Shown here piece by piece: positions 18,803 to 27,490 of a stretch of 64,000 nt of DNA (positions are counted from its first letter, which is position 1; each line of letters starts with the position of its first letter). The stretch covers positions 62,001 through 126,000 of the forward strand of contig NZ_JAIOAB010000009.1 in assembly GCF_019890635.1 (NCBI RefSeq), read 5' to 3'. Made by a program: the position numbers and the translations under genes. The notes under the pieces were generated by a model. It ran no database searches, was not told the DNA's origin, and saw only the letters and a list, made by a program, of their open reading frames with translations. This DNA is from Streptomyces sennicomposti. Lineage in GTDB: Bacteria; Actinomycetota; Actinomycetes; Streptomycetales; Streptomycetaceae.

Positions 18803-20011
18803 TCAGCGCCGGGCGGTGACCGGCTGTCTGGTCCGGTCGCCGGTGGCGACGACCGTGCTCGGCGCGCCGTCCCGGCGTTCCAGGGCGGCGGAGAGGACCG
18901 CGAGGGCCAGGGCGCCCGCGGCGAGGGCGGCGCCGACCCAGTTGGGCGCCGTGTAGCCGAAGCCGGCCGCGATGACGAGTCCGCCGAGCCACGCGGACAA
19001 CGCGTTGCCGAGGTTGAAGGCACCGATGTTGAGGGCCGAGGCCAGCGTCGGGGCGCCGTGCGCCTGGTCCAGGACGCGCTTCTGCAGCGGCGGCACGGTG
19101 GCGAAGCCGAGGGCGCCGATCAGGACGATGGTCACGGCCGCCGCGACCTTGTTGTGCGCGGTGAGGGTGAACAGCGCGAGCACGACGGCCAGGGCGCTCA
19201 GGGAGACGTACAGCATGGGCATCAGGGCGCGGTCGGCGAACCGGCCGCTGACGAGGTTCCCGCCGACCATGCCGAGGCCGAAGAGGACCAGCAGCCAGGT
19301 GACCGAGCCGTCGGAGAAGCCGGTGACGTGGGTCGTCATCGGCGCGATGTAGGTGACGGCCGCGAAGACGCCGCCGAAGCCGAGGACGGTCATCGCCATG
19401 GCCAGCAGTACCTGGGCGTTCTTCAGCGCGGCCAGCTCGTGCCGCAGGTGCACGCCCTCGGGCTTGGGCAGGTCGGGCACCAGCTTGGCGATGCCGGCCA
19501 GGCCGAGGACGCCGAGCCCGGCGACGGCGGCGAAGGTCACGCGCCATCCGGCGGACTGCCCGAGCAGGGTGCCGAGCGGGACGCCGACGACGTTGGCGAC
19601 CGTCAGACCGGTGAACATCATCGCGATGGCGCCGGCCCGCTTGTGCGGCGCGACGAGTTCGGCCGCGACCACGGAGCCGATGCCGAAGAAGGCGCCGTGG
19701 GCCAGCGAGGCGACCACGCGGCCGATCAGCATGACCGAGAAGACGGGGGCCAGCGCCGACAGCAGGTTCCCGGCGATGAACAGTCCCATCAGCAGCATCA
19801 GCATCCGCTTGCGGGAGATCTTCGTGCCGAGCACGGTCATCAGCGGAGCGCCGAGCATGACGCCCAGGGCGTAGCCGGTGACGAGGAGACCGGCCGTGGG
19901 GATGGAGACCCCGAAGTCGCTCGCGACCTCGGGCAGCAGGCCCATGATCACGAACTCGGTCGTACCGATTCCGAAGGCCCCGATCGCGAGGGCCAGAAGC
20001 GCGAGAGGCAT
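18803..20011 (-). CDS. MFS efflux transporter
   Basis: Twelve-helix major facilitator protein of 402 residues in the arabinose-efflux/chloramphenicol-resistance group. TTEFVIMGLLPEVASDFGVS in helix 1 and GTKISRKRMLMLLMGLF in the loop 2-3 motif A region are typical. It probably exports a drug or metabolite using proton-motive force. ATG start after GGGAAGGTAGCC. It is divergent from a MarR regulator across 137 bp with repeated ATTGCAGA-GCG elements, the classic pump-repressor arrangement. Confidence 0.88.
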   Translation of the reverse strand: MPLALLALAIGAFGIGTTEFVIMGLLPEVASDFGVSIPTAGLLVTGYALGVMLGAPLMTVLGTKISRKRMLMLLMGLFIAGNLLSALAPVFSVMLIGRVVASLAHGAFFGIGSVVAAELVAPHKRAGAIAMMFTGLTVANVVGVPLGTLLGQSAGWRVTFAAVAGLGVLGLAGIAKLVPDLPKPEGVHLRHELAALKNAQVLLAMAMTVLGFGGVFAAVTYIAPMTTHVTGFSDGSVTWLLVLFGLGMVGGNLVSGRFADRALMPMLYVSLSALAVVLALFTLTAHNKVAAAVTIVLIGALGFATVPPLQKRVLDQAHGAPTLASALNIGAFNLGNALSAWLGGLVIAAGFGYTAPNWVGAALAAGALALAVLSAALERRDGAPSTVVATGDRTRQPVTARR

Positions 20012-20031
20012 GAGGGGCTACCTTCCCAACG

Positions 20032-20075
20032 ATTGCAGATGCGCTTTACGTGCTCAGACAATAATTGCAGACGCG
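20032..20075. promoter_or_regulatory. direct repeats in MFS/MarR divergent promoter
   Basis: ATTGCAGATGCG (20032-20043) and ATTGCAGACGCG (20064-20075) are repeated 32 bp apart, about three helical turns, between the divergent genes. Likely operator for the MarR protein. Confidence 0.6.
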
Positions 20076-20148
20076 GGCTAAGCGCAAGCGCCGTCTATTG
20101 CGCGCCTGCTTTATCCTGGAGGCGGTCCCACGGGATGGAGGAACGCCC

Positions 20149-20613
20149 ATGACAGCGACGGACCCCTCGCTCACCGCGCTCGCCCAGGGCTGGTGCGCCC
20201 TCTCCCTGCTGCACGGGAGGATCGAGGCCCACATCGAGCGCGCCCTGCAGACGGGGCACGGCCTGAGCGTGCGGGAGTACTCCCTGCTCGACGTGCTCAG
20301 CCGGCAGCACGACGGCGAGGGCGGGCATCTGCAGATGAAGCAGGTCGCCGACGCGGTCGTCCTCAGTCAGAGCGCCACCACCCGGCTCGTCACCCGCCTC
20401 GAGGACCGGGGACTGCTCGAGCGCTATCTGTGCCCCACCGACCGCCGGGGCATCTACACCAACGTCACCGAGGCCGGTCTCGCGCTCCTCGAAGAGGCCC
20501 GGCCGACCAACGACGCCGCGCTGCGCGAGGCGCTGGATGAGGCGGCCGGGAACCCGGAGCTGGCGCCCCTGGTCCGGGTCGTGGAGTCGCTGCACGCGCC
20601 CGCACCCGCGTGA
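20149..20613 (+). CDS. MarR-family transcriptional regulator
   Basis: MarR regulator of 154 residues. The winged helix is visible from LSVREYSLLDVLSRQ through LSQSATTRLVTRLEDRGLLER and the wing DRRGIYTNVTEAG. It should bind as a dimer to the shared promoter region with the MFS gene and release on binding an aromatic or drug-like ligand. ATG start with GGATGGAGGAAC upstream. Confidence 0.9.
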   Translation: MTATDPSLTALAQGWCALSLLHGRIEAHIERALQTGHGLSVREYSLLDVLSRQHDGEGGHLQMKQVADAVVLSQSATTRLVTRLEDRGLLERYLCPTDRRGIYTNVTEAGLALLEEARPTNDAALREALDEAAGNPELAPLVRVVESLHAPAPA

Positions 20614-20652
20614 CACCGCGCGGAGCCGGACGCCGCGCGTAGGGTGCCGGAC

Positions 20653-21105
20653 ATGGGAGATCTTGAAATACGCGCCGCCGTCGCAGACGACGTCCCCGCC
20701 ATCGTCGGCATGCTCGCCGACGATCCGCTGGGCGCGCAGCGGGAGTCGCCGGACGACCTCGCACCGTATCTGGCCGCTCTGGAGCGGCTCGCCGCCGACC
20801 CGAACCAGCGCCTGGTGGTCGCCGTGCGCGAGGGCCGGATCGTGGGCACTCTCCAGCTCACGTTCATCCCGGGTCTGTCGCGGCGCGGCGCGACCCGGTC
20901 GATCATCGAGGCCGTGCGCATCCACGCCGACGAGCGCGGCGGCGGCCTGGGCACCCGGCTCATCGAGTGGGCGATCGAGGAATCCCGTGGTGCGGGCTGC
21001 CAGTTGGTCCAGCTGACCTCGGACAGGTCGCGCACCGACGCCCACCGTTTCTACGAGCGGCTGGGCTTCGAGGCCTCGCACGTGGGCTTCAAGCTGACCC
21101 TCTGA
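20653..21105 (+). CDS. GNAT acetyltransferase
   Basis: GNAT protein of 150 residues with the acetyl-CoA pyrophosphate loop ERGGGLGTRLIEWAIEE and the C-terminal DAHRFYERLGFEASHVGFKLTL split by its ends here as AHRFYERLGF and GFKLTL. Substrate unknown. ATG chosen over a GTG three codons upstream. It follows the MarR gene by 39 bp and may be cotranscribed. A terminator with parS in its loop follows the stop codon. Confidence 0.87.
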   Translation: MGDLEIRAAVADDVPAIVGMLADDPLGAQRESPDDLAPYLAALERLAADPNQRLVVAVREGRIVGTLQLTFIPGLSRRGATRSIIEAVRIHADERGGGLGTRLIEWAIEESRGAGCQLVQLTSDRSRTDAHRFYERLGFEASHVGFKLTL

Positions 21106-21120
21106 CAGCTCCGGGCGGCA

Positions 21121-21155
21121 AGGGGCCGTTTCACGTGAAACGCGAACCGGCCCCT
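21121..21155. terminator. terminator hairpin with parS in the loop
   Basis: AGGGGCCG (21121-21128) pairs with CGGCCCCT (21148-21155); the intervening loop is almost entirely the parS site. Lies between convergent GNAT and serine-hydrolase genes. Confidence 0.7.
21128..21141. other. parS ParB-binding site (perfect)
   Basis: GTTTCACGTGAAAC in a 54-bp gap between two convergent stop codons, within the loop of a terminator hairpin. Confidence 0.9.
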
Positions 21156-21159
21156 CGGG

Positions 21160-22563
21160 TCATGGAGACTCGGGGCGCTGTCCGATGCCTCGCCATCCCT
21201 CGGGGTCCACGCCGCCGGGCACCGAAGCCCCTTCCTCGTACGGCTGGCGGGTGAACACGAACGACCCGAGGTCCAGGTGGTCCACGGAGCCGTCGGCCCG
21301 CCGTACGGGCCGCAGCGACTCCCCCGCGTAGTACCCCTCCAGCCCCGTCCAGGTCCCGTCGCCGTTCGGCCGGAACCGCGAGCGGCGGCCGCTGCCGGTC
21401 AGCGGCTCCAGCGAGACGAGCCCGTCGGCGCCGAGCCGCAGACCGAAGGCGTTCGTCCCCCAGTACCACTGGCCCACCAGCTCCAGCACCGCCGGATCGA
21501 CGTCCCGCGCCGGCCGCCAGGGCTCCGGGATGCGCGGCTCGGCCTCGGCGACGATCCGGACGAGATCCGCGCCCACGGCGACCGGGGAGACCCCCGAGGT
21601 GCAGTTGACCAGCACGACGGCGGCTACGTCGTCCGCCGCCGCGATGGTCAGCGAGGCCAGGAAGCCCGGCAGCGAACCCGAGTGGCCCACGAGCAGCCGC
21701 TCGCCCGACCGCCGCAGCTCCAGCCCCAGTCCGTACGCGTACCCGGCCACCACGTCCGCCTCCTGGGGCGGTGCCGCCGGGGTGCGCATCTCCCGCAGCG
21801 ACGCGGCGCCCAGGACCCGGTCGTCGCCCCGGACGAGGAAGGCCGCGAAGCGGGCCAGGTCCCCGGTGGTGGACCACAGTTGCCCGGCCGGGGCCATCCG
21901 GCCGAGGTCCTCGACGGGCTCGGGCAGCAGCACGTCGGCCCAGGGATGCACCGCCCAGCCACCCGCGTGCGGCGCCTGCGGCCGCCCGCCGGTGCGGTGC
22001 AGTCCCAGCGGTTCCAGCACCTCCCGCCGCAGGACGTCCTCCCACGGGGCGCCCCGCAGCTTCTCGACCAGCGCACCGAGCAGGGTGTAGCCGGGATTCG
22101 AGTAGTGGAAGCGCCGGCCGACCGGGTGCCGCAGCGGCTCCTCGCCGAGTACGTCGGCGAGTTCGGGGCGCAGACTGCCGGGCGTGCGCTCCCACCAGGG
22201 CGCGGGCGACTCGGCGGCCAGGCCGGCCGTGTGCGCCAGCAGCTCGGCGATCGTGGCCTGACCGGCGCCGGTGCCGGGCAGGTGCTTGTCCAGCGGGTCC
22301 CCGAGATCGAGCAGTCCCTCGTCCCGCAGCCGCAGCACGAGCACGGCGGTGAAGGTCTTGGTGATCGAGCCGATGCGGTACTGGGTGTTCTCGTCCGGCG
22401 CGTGCCCGGCCACCGAGGTGCGCGCACCGTGCCACACGGTCCGCCCGTCCCGCACGACCGCCGCGACGAGCGACGGCGCCCGCCCCTCGCTCTGTGCCAC
22501 GGCGATCCGGTGCAGCAGCGCCCGGCGCGTACCGGGAAGCAACTCGTCCTGAGGTGTCGTCAT
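21160..22563 (-). CDS. serine hydrolase, class C beta-lactamase fold
   Basis: Protein of 467 residues of the class C beta-lactamase/D-aminopeptidase fold. The nucleophile motif is RIGSITKTF (S-x-x-K near residue 66), the second motif FHYSNPGY (Y-x-N near residue 151), the third GHSGSLPG. No signal peptide is visible, so it is likely cytoplasmic and probably an esterase or peptidase rather than a resistance enzyme. A C-terminal lipocalin-like extension of about 130 residues is present. It starts 94 bp downstream of dnaB on the same strand. Confidence 0.88.
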   Translation of the reverse strand: MTTPQDELLPGTRRALLHRIAVAQSEGRAPSLVAAVVRDGRTVWHGARTSVAGHAPDENTQYRIGSITKTFTAVLVLRLRDEGLLDLGDPLDKHLPGTGAGQATIAELLAHTAGLAAESPAPWWERTPGSLRPELADVLGEEPLRHPVGRRFHYSNPGYTLLGALVEKLRGAPWEDVLRREVLEPLGLHRTGGRPQAPHAGGWAVHPWADVLLPEPVEDLGRMAPAGQLWSTTGDLARFAAFLVRGDDRVLGAASLREMRTPAAPPQEADVVAGYAYGLGLELRRSGERLLVGHSGSLPGFLASLTIAAADDVAAVVLVNCTSGVSPVAVGADLVRIVAEAEPRIPEPWRPARDVDPAVLELVGQWYWGTNAFGLRLGADGLVSLEPLTGSGRRSRFRPNGDGTWTGLEGYYAGESLRPVRRADGSVDHLDLGSFVFTRQPYEEGASVPGGVDPEGWRGIGQRPESP

Positions 22564-22657
22564 GCCCTCAGTCCACAGGCTGCCCCGGTGAACGTCGAGC
22601 CCATTTCCCGGGGCCCCGCCGCGAGTCGGACGCCCGGGCGGGGACGCGCGGCCCCGA

Positions 22658-24136
22658 TCAGGTCTGGGCCATGTCCACGAAGCGTGAGTAGTGGCCCTGG
22701 AAGGCGACCGTGATGGTGGCGGTCGGGCCGTTCCGGTGCTTGGCGACGATCAGGTCGGCCTCGCCGGCGCGGGGCGACTCCTTCTCGTAGGCGTCCTCGC
22801 GGTGCAGCAGGATGACCATGTCGGCGTCCTGCTCGATGGAGCCGGACTCACGCAGGTCGGAGACCATCGGCTTCTTGTCGGTGCGCTGCTCGGGGCCACG
22901 GTTGAGCTGGGAGAGCGCGATGACCGGGAGCTCCAGCTCCTTGGCGAGCAGCTTGAGGTTCCGGGACATGTCCGAGACCTCCTGCTGACGGCTCTCGGCG
23001 CGCTTGGAGCCGCCGGACTGCATCAGCTGGAGGTAGTCGATGACGACCAGCTTCAGGTCGTTGCGCTGTTTGAGCCGGCGGCACTTGGCGCGGATCTCCA
23101 TCATCGACAGGTTCGGAGAGTCGTCGATGTAGAGCGGGGCGGCCGAGACGTCCGGCATCCGGCGGGCCAGCCGCGTCCAGTCCTCGTCGGTCATGGTGCC
23201 CGAGCGCATGTGGTGCAGGGCCACCCGGGCCTCCGCGGACAGCAGGCGCATCGCGATCTCGTTGCGGCCCATCTCCAGCGAGAAGATGACGCTGGGCAGG
23301 TTGTGCTTGATCGACGCGGCCCGCGCGAAGTCCAGCGCGAGCGTCGACTTGCCCATCGCGGGGCGCGCGGCGATGACGATCATCTGACCGGGGTGCAGGC
23401 CGTTGGTCAGCGAGTCGAAGTCGGTGAACCCGGTGGGCACGCCGGTCATCTCGCCGCTGCGCGAACCGATCGCCTCGATCTCGTCGAGCGCGCCCTCCAT
23501 GATGTCGCCGAGCGGCAGGTAGTCCTCGCTGGTGCGCTGCTCGGTGACGGCGTAGATCTCGGCCTGCGCGCGGTTGACGATCTCGTCCACGTCGTCGTCG
23601 GCCGCGTAACCCATCTGCGTGATGCGGGTGCCGGCCTCGACCAGGCGGCGCAGCACCGCGCGCTCGTGGACGATCTCCGCGTAGTACGCGGCGTTGGCCG
23701 CCGTGGGCACCGTCTGGACGAGCGTGTGCAGATAGGAGGCGCCGCCCACCTTGTTGATCTCGCCGCGCTTGGTCAGCTCGGCGGCGATGGTGATGGGGTC
23801 GGCCGGCTCGCCCTTGGCGTAGACGTCGAGGATCGCCTGGTAGATCGTCTCGTGCGCGGGCTTGTAGAAGTCGTGGCCCTTGAGGATCTCCACGACGTCG
23901 GCGATGGCGTCCTTGGACAGCAGCATGCCGCCGAGGACGGACTGCTCCGCGTCGAGGTCCTGCGGGGGGACGCGCTCGAACGACGGGCCCCCGCCGTCCA
24001 GGAAGCGGTCGTCCCGGTCCCGCTCGTGCTGTTCGTCCCGGCCGCGGCCGCCGTCGGGGCGCCGCCGGGAGGCGGGCAGACGATCGCTGGGGCCGCTGTC
24101 GGCCCAGGGGTCGTCCAAGGGCTCGGAAATGCTCAC
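22658..24136 (-). CDS. dnaB: replicative DNA helicase
   Basis: DnaB, 492 residues, the hexameric 5'-3' helicase of the replisome. An N-terminal acidic/arginine-rich stretch of about 50 residues precedes PPQDLDAEQSVLGGMLLS; the RecA-like domain carries Walker A (ARPAMGKSTLALD) and Walker B (LVVIDYLQLM). No intein. GTG start with AGGAGGTGGCTCG upstream. A PafBC-type promoter match lies about 40 bp upstream of the start, suggesting DNA-damage induction, and DnaA-box matches lie further upstream. Confidence 0.97.
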   Translation of the reverse strand: MSISEPLDDPWADSGPSDRLPASRRRPDGGRGRDEQHERDRDDRFLDGGGPSFERVPPQDLDAEQSVLGGMLLSKDAIADVVEILKGHDFYKPAHETIYQAILDVYAKGEPADPITIAAELTKRGEINKVGGASYLHTLVQTVPTAANAAYYAEIVHERAVLRRLVEAGTRITQMGYAADDDVDEIVNRAQAEIYAVTEQRTSEDYLPLGDIMEGALDEIEAIGSRSGEMTGVPTGFTDFDSLTNGLHPGQMIVIAARPAMGKSTLALDFARAASIKHNLPSVIFSLEMGRNEIAMRLLSAEARVALHHMRSGTMTDEDWTRLARRMPDVSAAPLYIDDSPNLSMMEIRAKCRRLKQRNDLKLVVIDYLQLMQSGGSKRAESRQQEVSDMSRNLKLLAKELELPVIALSQLNRGPEQRTDKKPMVSDLRESGSIEQDADMVILLHREDAYEKESPRAGEADLIVAKHRNGPTATITVAFQGHYSRFVDMAQT

Positions 24137-24183
24137 CGAGCCACCTCCTCCCGTCCGCCCTGCGGACCTCGCCGTGCTTCTCT

Positions 24184-24206
24184 CTTGTACGCCACGGCAC
24201 TGACAA
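24184..24206 (-). promoter_or_regulatory. candidate PafBC-type (RecA-NDp) promoter of dnaB
   Basis: On the minus strand TTGTCAGTG (24206-24198), 8 bp, then TACAAG (24189-24184). This fits the actinobacterial LexA-independent damage promoter TTGTCRGTG-N8-TANNNT except for the last base of the -10. The predicted start of transcription is about 40 nt upstream of dnaB. Confidence 0.65.
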
Positions 24207-24595
24207 ATCGAGGGTCCCGGCTCCACTTCCGCGCGTCTTTCTGGGACGGTTCGGAAGCCGTGGGGAAGGAGCGGGCGCCGGACCACGGTAGGCCCCCGGG
24301 CACCTTCAGCCAATCTGGTTATCCACAGGCCATGTGGACGACGGGCCCGATGCTGTGGAGAACTCGGCAAAACCTGTGCACGACCCGGTGGACAGCGCTG
24401 TGAACAAGCCCTCGCCCCTCTCGGGGGTAGCCCTCTGACCTGCGGTGATCCCATCCACGGGCTGTGCAGAAGAAAAACTTTCCCGCTCGGGCCACATTCG
24501 CTTCGAACGATGCGCACATGTGCACAGCACAAGACGCCAAGTAAGGATCACAATGCCTTTGCATCACTTACCTGTGGACGACTAGATTGACCCCC
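24207..24595. other. dnaB-MATE intergenic region with DnaA-box matches
   Basis: No gene supported. It contains a perfect TTATCCACA (24319-24327), two TGTGGACGA one-mismatch boxes (24333-24341 and 24573-24581), TGTGGAGAA (24354-24362) and TGTGAACAA (24399-24407), all relatives of the Streptomyces DnaA box TTGTCCACA. Confidence 0.55.
24559..24588 (+). promoter_or_regulatory. promoter of MATE gene, probably leaderless
   Basis: TTGCAT (24559-24564) and TAGATT (24583-24588) are 18 bp apart, and the ATG begins 7 bp after the -10, so transcription would begin at or next to the start codon. Confidence 0.5.
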
Positions 24596-25933
24596 ATGAC
24601 ACAGGCCCCCGCACGCCGTCCGGCCTCCCGGCGACGGCACGACCGAGAGATCGCCGCCCTGGCCGTCCCGGCCTTCGGCGCGCTCGTCGCCGAGCCGCTC
24701 TTCGTGATGGCCGACAGCGCGATCGTCGGCCACCTCGGCACCGCGCAACTCGCCGGCCTCGGCGTCGCCTCCGCCCTCCTGACCACGGCTGTCAGCGTCT
24801 TCGTCTTCCTCGCCTACGCCACCACGGCCGCCGTCGCCCGCCGCGTCGGCGCCGGCGATCTCCAGGCCGCCATCCGGCAGGGCATGGACGGCATCTGGCT
24901 GGCGCTGCTGCTCGGGGCCGCCGTCATCGCGATCACCCTGCCCACCGCACCCGCCCTGGTGGACGTCTTCGGAGCCTCCCCCACCGCCGCCCCCTACGCG
25001 ACGACGTATCTGCGGATCTCCGCTCTCGGCATCCCCGCCATGCTCGTCGTCCTCGCCTCGACCGGAGTGCTGCGCGGACTCCAGGACACGAAGACACCGC
25101 TCTACGTCGCCGTCGCGGGCTTCGTCGCCAACGCCGCCCTGAACGCCGGCCTCGTCTACGGCGCCGGACTCGGCATCGCGGGCTCGGCCTGGGGCACCGT
25201 GATCGCCCAGTGCGGCATGGCCGCCGTCTACCTCGGCGTGGTCGTCCGCGGCGCGCGCAGACACGGCGCTTCCCTGCGCCCCGACGCCGCCGGCATCCGG
25301 GCCTCCGCGCAGGCGGGCGTTCCGCTGCTCGTCCGCACGCTCTCCCTGCGGGCCATCCTGATGACCGCCACCGCGGTCGCGGCCCGCCTCGGTGACGCGG
25401 ACATCGCGGCGCACCAGATCATCCTGTCCCTGTGGACCCTGCTCGCCTTCGCGCTCGACGCCATCGCGATCGCCGGGCAGGCCATCATCGGGCGCTTTCT
25501 GGGGGCCGGGGACACCGAGGGCGCCCGGGAGGCCTGCCGGCGGATGGTGCAGTGGGGCACCGCGGTCGGTGTGGTTCTCGGCCTGCTGGTGATCGTGGCC
25601 CGACCGGTGTTCCTGCCCCTGTTCACCGCCGACCCCACCGTGAAGGACACCGCCCTGCCGGCGCTGCTGCTGGTGGCGCTGTCCCAGCCGATCTGCGGTG
25701 TCGTCTTCGTTCTCGACGGCGTGCTGATGGGCGCGGGCGACGGTCCGTACCTGGCCGGAGCCATGCTGGTCACCCTGGCGGTCTTCGTCCCGGCCGCGCT
25801 CCTGGTGCCCGTGTTCGGCGGTGGGCTCACCGCCCTGTGGGGAGCGATGACGCTCATGATGACCGTCCGCCTGCTGACGCTCTGGCTGCGTACCCGATCG
25901 GGCCGCTGGCTGGTCACGGGGGCGACCCGCTGA
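24596..25933 (+). CDS. MATE-family efflux transporter (DinF type)
   Basis: MATE transporter of 445 residues with twelve predicted helices in two related halves; PAFGALVAEPLFVMADSAIVG in helix 1 and LGTAQLAGLGVAS are typical of the DinF branch. Probably a cation-coupled exporter of small molecules. ATG chosen; no ribosome-binding site, consistent with a leaderless transcript. A parS site begins 7 bp after the stop codon and a terminator follows, shared with the convergent rplI. Confidence 0.88.
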   Translation: MTQAPARRPASRRRHDREIAALAVPAFGALVAEPLFVMADSAIVGHLGTAQLAGLGVASALLTTAVSVFVFLAYATTAAVARRVGAGDLQAAIRQGMDGIWLALLLGAAVIAITLPTAPALVDVFGASPTAAPYATTYLRISALGIPAMLVVLASTGVLRGLQDTKTPLYVAVAGFVANAALNAGLVYGAGLGIAGSAWGTVIAQCGMAAVYLGVVVRGARRHGASLRPDAAGIRASAQAGVPLLVRTLSLRAILMTATAVAARLGDADIAAHQIILSLWTLLAFALDAIAIAGQAIIGRFLGAGDTEGAREACRRMVQWGTAVGVVLGLLVIVARPVFLPLFTADPTVKDTALPALLLVALSQPICGVVFVLDGVLMGAGDGPYLAGAMLVTLAVFVPAALLVPVFGGGLTALWGAMTLMMTVRLLTLWLRTRSGRWLVTGATR

Positions 25934-25939
25934 GCCACC

Positions 25940-25953
25940 GTTTCACGTGAAAC
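25940..25953. other. parS ParB-binding site (perfect)
   Basis: GTTTCACGTGAAAC, between the MATE stop codon (25933) and the convergent terminator (25987-26020). Confidence 0.9.
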
Positions 25954-25986
25954 AGCCGCACCTCGCCCACGAGAACATGGCCATGA

Positions 25987-26020
25987 AGAAGGGCCGCACC
26001 CGACCGGGTACGGCCCTTCT
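25987..26020. terminator. bidirectional terminator
   Basis: AGAAGGGCCGCACCC (25987-26001) pairs with GGGTACGGCCCTTCT (26006-26020), a 15-bp stem with one mismatch and a 4-nt loop, with an A-rich 5' and T-rich 3' stem base. Serves MATE and the ribosomal-protein operon. Confidence 0.8.
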
Positions 26021-26049
26021 CTCAGCTCACGCAGCCGAGCGCACGGCGA

Positions 26050-26496
26050 TCAGGCCGCGACGACCTCGATGTTGACCTTGGCGGCCACCTCGGGGTGCAG
26101 ACGCACGGACGTCTCGTGGGCGCCCAGGGTCTTGATCGGCGTACCCAGCTCGATGCGGCGCTTGTCGACCTCGGGGCCACCGGCGGCCTTGATCGCCGAA
26201 GCGACGTCGGCCGGCGTGACGGAACCGAAGAGACGGCCTGCGTCGCCCGAGCGGACGGCCAGACGGACCTTCACACCCTCGAGCTGGGCCTTGATCTGGT
26301 TGGCCTGCTCGATGGTCTGGATCTCGTGGATCTTGCGAGCACGACGGATCTGCTCGACGTCCTTCTCGCCACCCTTGGTCCAGCGGATAGCGAACTTCCG
26401 CGGGATCAGGTAGTTGCGAGCGTAGCCGTCCTTGACGTCGACGACGTCGCCGGCCGCACCGAGGCCGGAGACCTCGTGGGTGAGGATGATCTTCAT
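26050..26496 (-). CDS. rplI: 50S ribosomal protein L9
   Basis: L9, 148 residues, complete. The N-terminal signature [19 protein letters not shown] followed by [15 protein letters not shown] matches the family, with the long connecting helix and C-terminal 23S-rRNA-binding domain. Last gene of rpsF-ssb-rpsR-rplI; starts 17 bp after rpsR and ends at the shared terminator. Confidence 0.98.
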   Translation of the reverse strand: MKIILTHEVSGLGAAGDVVDVKDGYARNYLIPRKFAIRWTKGGEKDVEQIRRARKIHEIQTIEQANQIKAQLEGVKVRLAVRSGDAGRLFGSVTPADVASAIKAAGGPEVDKRRIELGTPIKTLGAHETSVRLHPEVAAKVNIEVVAA

Positions 26497-26513
26497 GATT
26501 CGGTCACCCTCCC

Positions 26514-26750
26514 TTAGCGCGCGGTGGACGTGTAGGGCAGCAGCGCCATCTCACGGCTGTTCTTGACGGCCGTGGCGACGTCACGCTGGTGCTGCGTGCA
26601 GTTGCCGGTCACGCGGCGGGCACGGATCTTGCCGCGGTCGGAAATGAACTTCCGCAGCATGTTCGTGTCCTTGTAGTCCACGTACGTGACCTTGTCCTTG
26701 CAGAAAGCGCAGACCTTCTTCTTAGGCTTGCGCACAGGCGGCTTCGCCAT
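26514..26750 (-). CDS. rpsR: 30S ribosomal protein S18
   Basis: S18, 78 residues. [15 protein letters not shown] and [10 protein letters not shown] carry the cysteines of the zinc-containing (C+) form, as opposed to the zinc-free paralogue induced by zinc starvation in Streptomyces. Partner of S6 in the small-subunit platform; the S6-S18 pair may bind the leader of this operon. Confidence 0.98.
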   Translation of the reverse strand: MAKPPVRKPKKKVCAFCKDKVTYVDYKDTNMLRKFISDRGKIRARRVTGNCTQHQRDVATAVKNSREMALLPYTSTAR

Positions 26751-26832
26751 GGTGTTTCTCCTGTGTGATCAAGAAGTGTGGGTACGACCCGCCCTCCGAC
26801 CCGGCCGGGCCCGAAGGACCCGGCACGAAGGC

Positions 26833-27417
26833 CTAGAAGGGAGGCTCGTCCGAGTAGCCGCCACCGCCGCCGGAGCCACCGCCCCAGCCGCCGCCGCCCT
26901 GGTTGCCACCGGCGGGAGCGCCGGTCGCCCACGGGTCGTCGGCCGGAGCGCCGCCGCCCTGCTGGCCGCCACCGGGGCCGCCGCCCCAGCCGCCGCCCTG
27001 CTGGCCGCCGCCACCGCCGCCGCCGTAACCGCCCTGGCCACCGCGGGCGCCACCGGAGGTCTTGGTGACCTTCGCCGTGGCGTTGCGCAGGCTGGGGCCG
27101 ACTTCCTCGACGTCCAGCTCGTAGACCGTGCGCTTGACGCCCTCACGGTCCTCGTAGGACCGCTGCTTCAGCCGGCCCTGCACGATCACGCGCATGCCTC
27201 GCTGGAGCGACTCGGCGACGTTCTCCGCCGCCTGACGCCAGACCGAGCAGGTCAGGAACAGGCTCTCGCCGTCCTTCCACTCGTTCGTCTGGCGGTCGAA
27301 GGTGCGGGGCGTGGACGCGACGCGGAACTTCGCGACCGCCGCACCGGAGGGGGTGAAGCGCAGCTCGGGGTCGTCGACAAGATTGCCGATGACCGTGATG
27401 ACGGTCTCGCCTGCCAT
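26833..27417 (-). CDS. ssb: single-stranded DNA-binding protein
   Basis: SSB, 194 residues. [20 protein letters not shown] starts the OB fold (residues 1-115); an extended glycine-rich linker with GGGG and GGQQGG repeats follows, and the C-terminal tip YSDEPPF is the acidic protein-interaction tail. It coats single-stranded DNA at forks and repair sites. It sits between rpsF and rpsR, so the PafBC-type promoter ahead of rpsF would make it damage-responsive. Confidence 0.97.
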   Translation of the reverse strand: MAGETVITVIGNLVDDPELRFTPSGAAVAKFRVASTPRTFDRQTNEWKDGESLFLTCSVWRQAAENVAESLQRGMRVIVQGRLKQRSYEDREGVKRTVYELDVEEVGPSLRNATAKVTKTSGGARGGQGGYGGGGGGGQQGGGWGGGPGGGQQGGGAPADDPWATGAPAGGNQGGGGWGGGSGGGGGYSDEPPF

Positions 27418-27490
27418 GGGGAACCTCTCGGCGGGTGTGCTGGCTGCTGGTGCTGCTACTCGAATCCCGAGGCCGGCTGAGCCGAAGGGC

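Noticed and set aside
21160..22563. Beta-lactamase antibiotic resistance gene
   Set aside because: It has the class C fold motifs but no signal peptide and a C-terminal lipocalin-like extension, as in esterases/peptidases of unknown substrate.
24306..24551. 81-codon minus-strand ORF in the dnaB-MATE gap
   Set aside because: No ribosome-binding site, no recognisable domain and no third-position GC bias; the region is better explained by DnaA-box-like sites and promoters.
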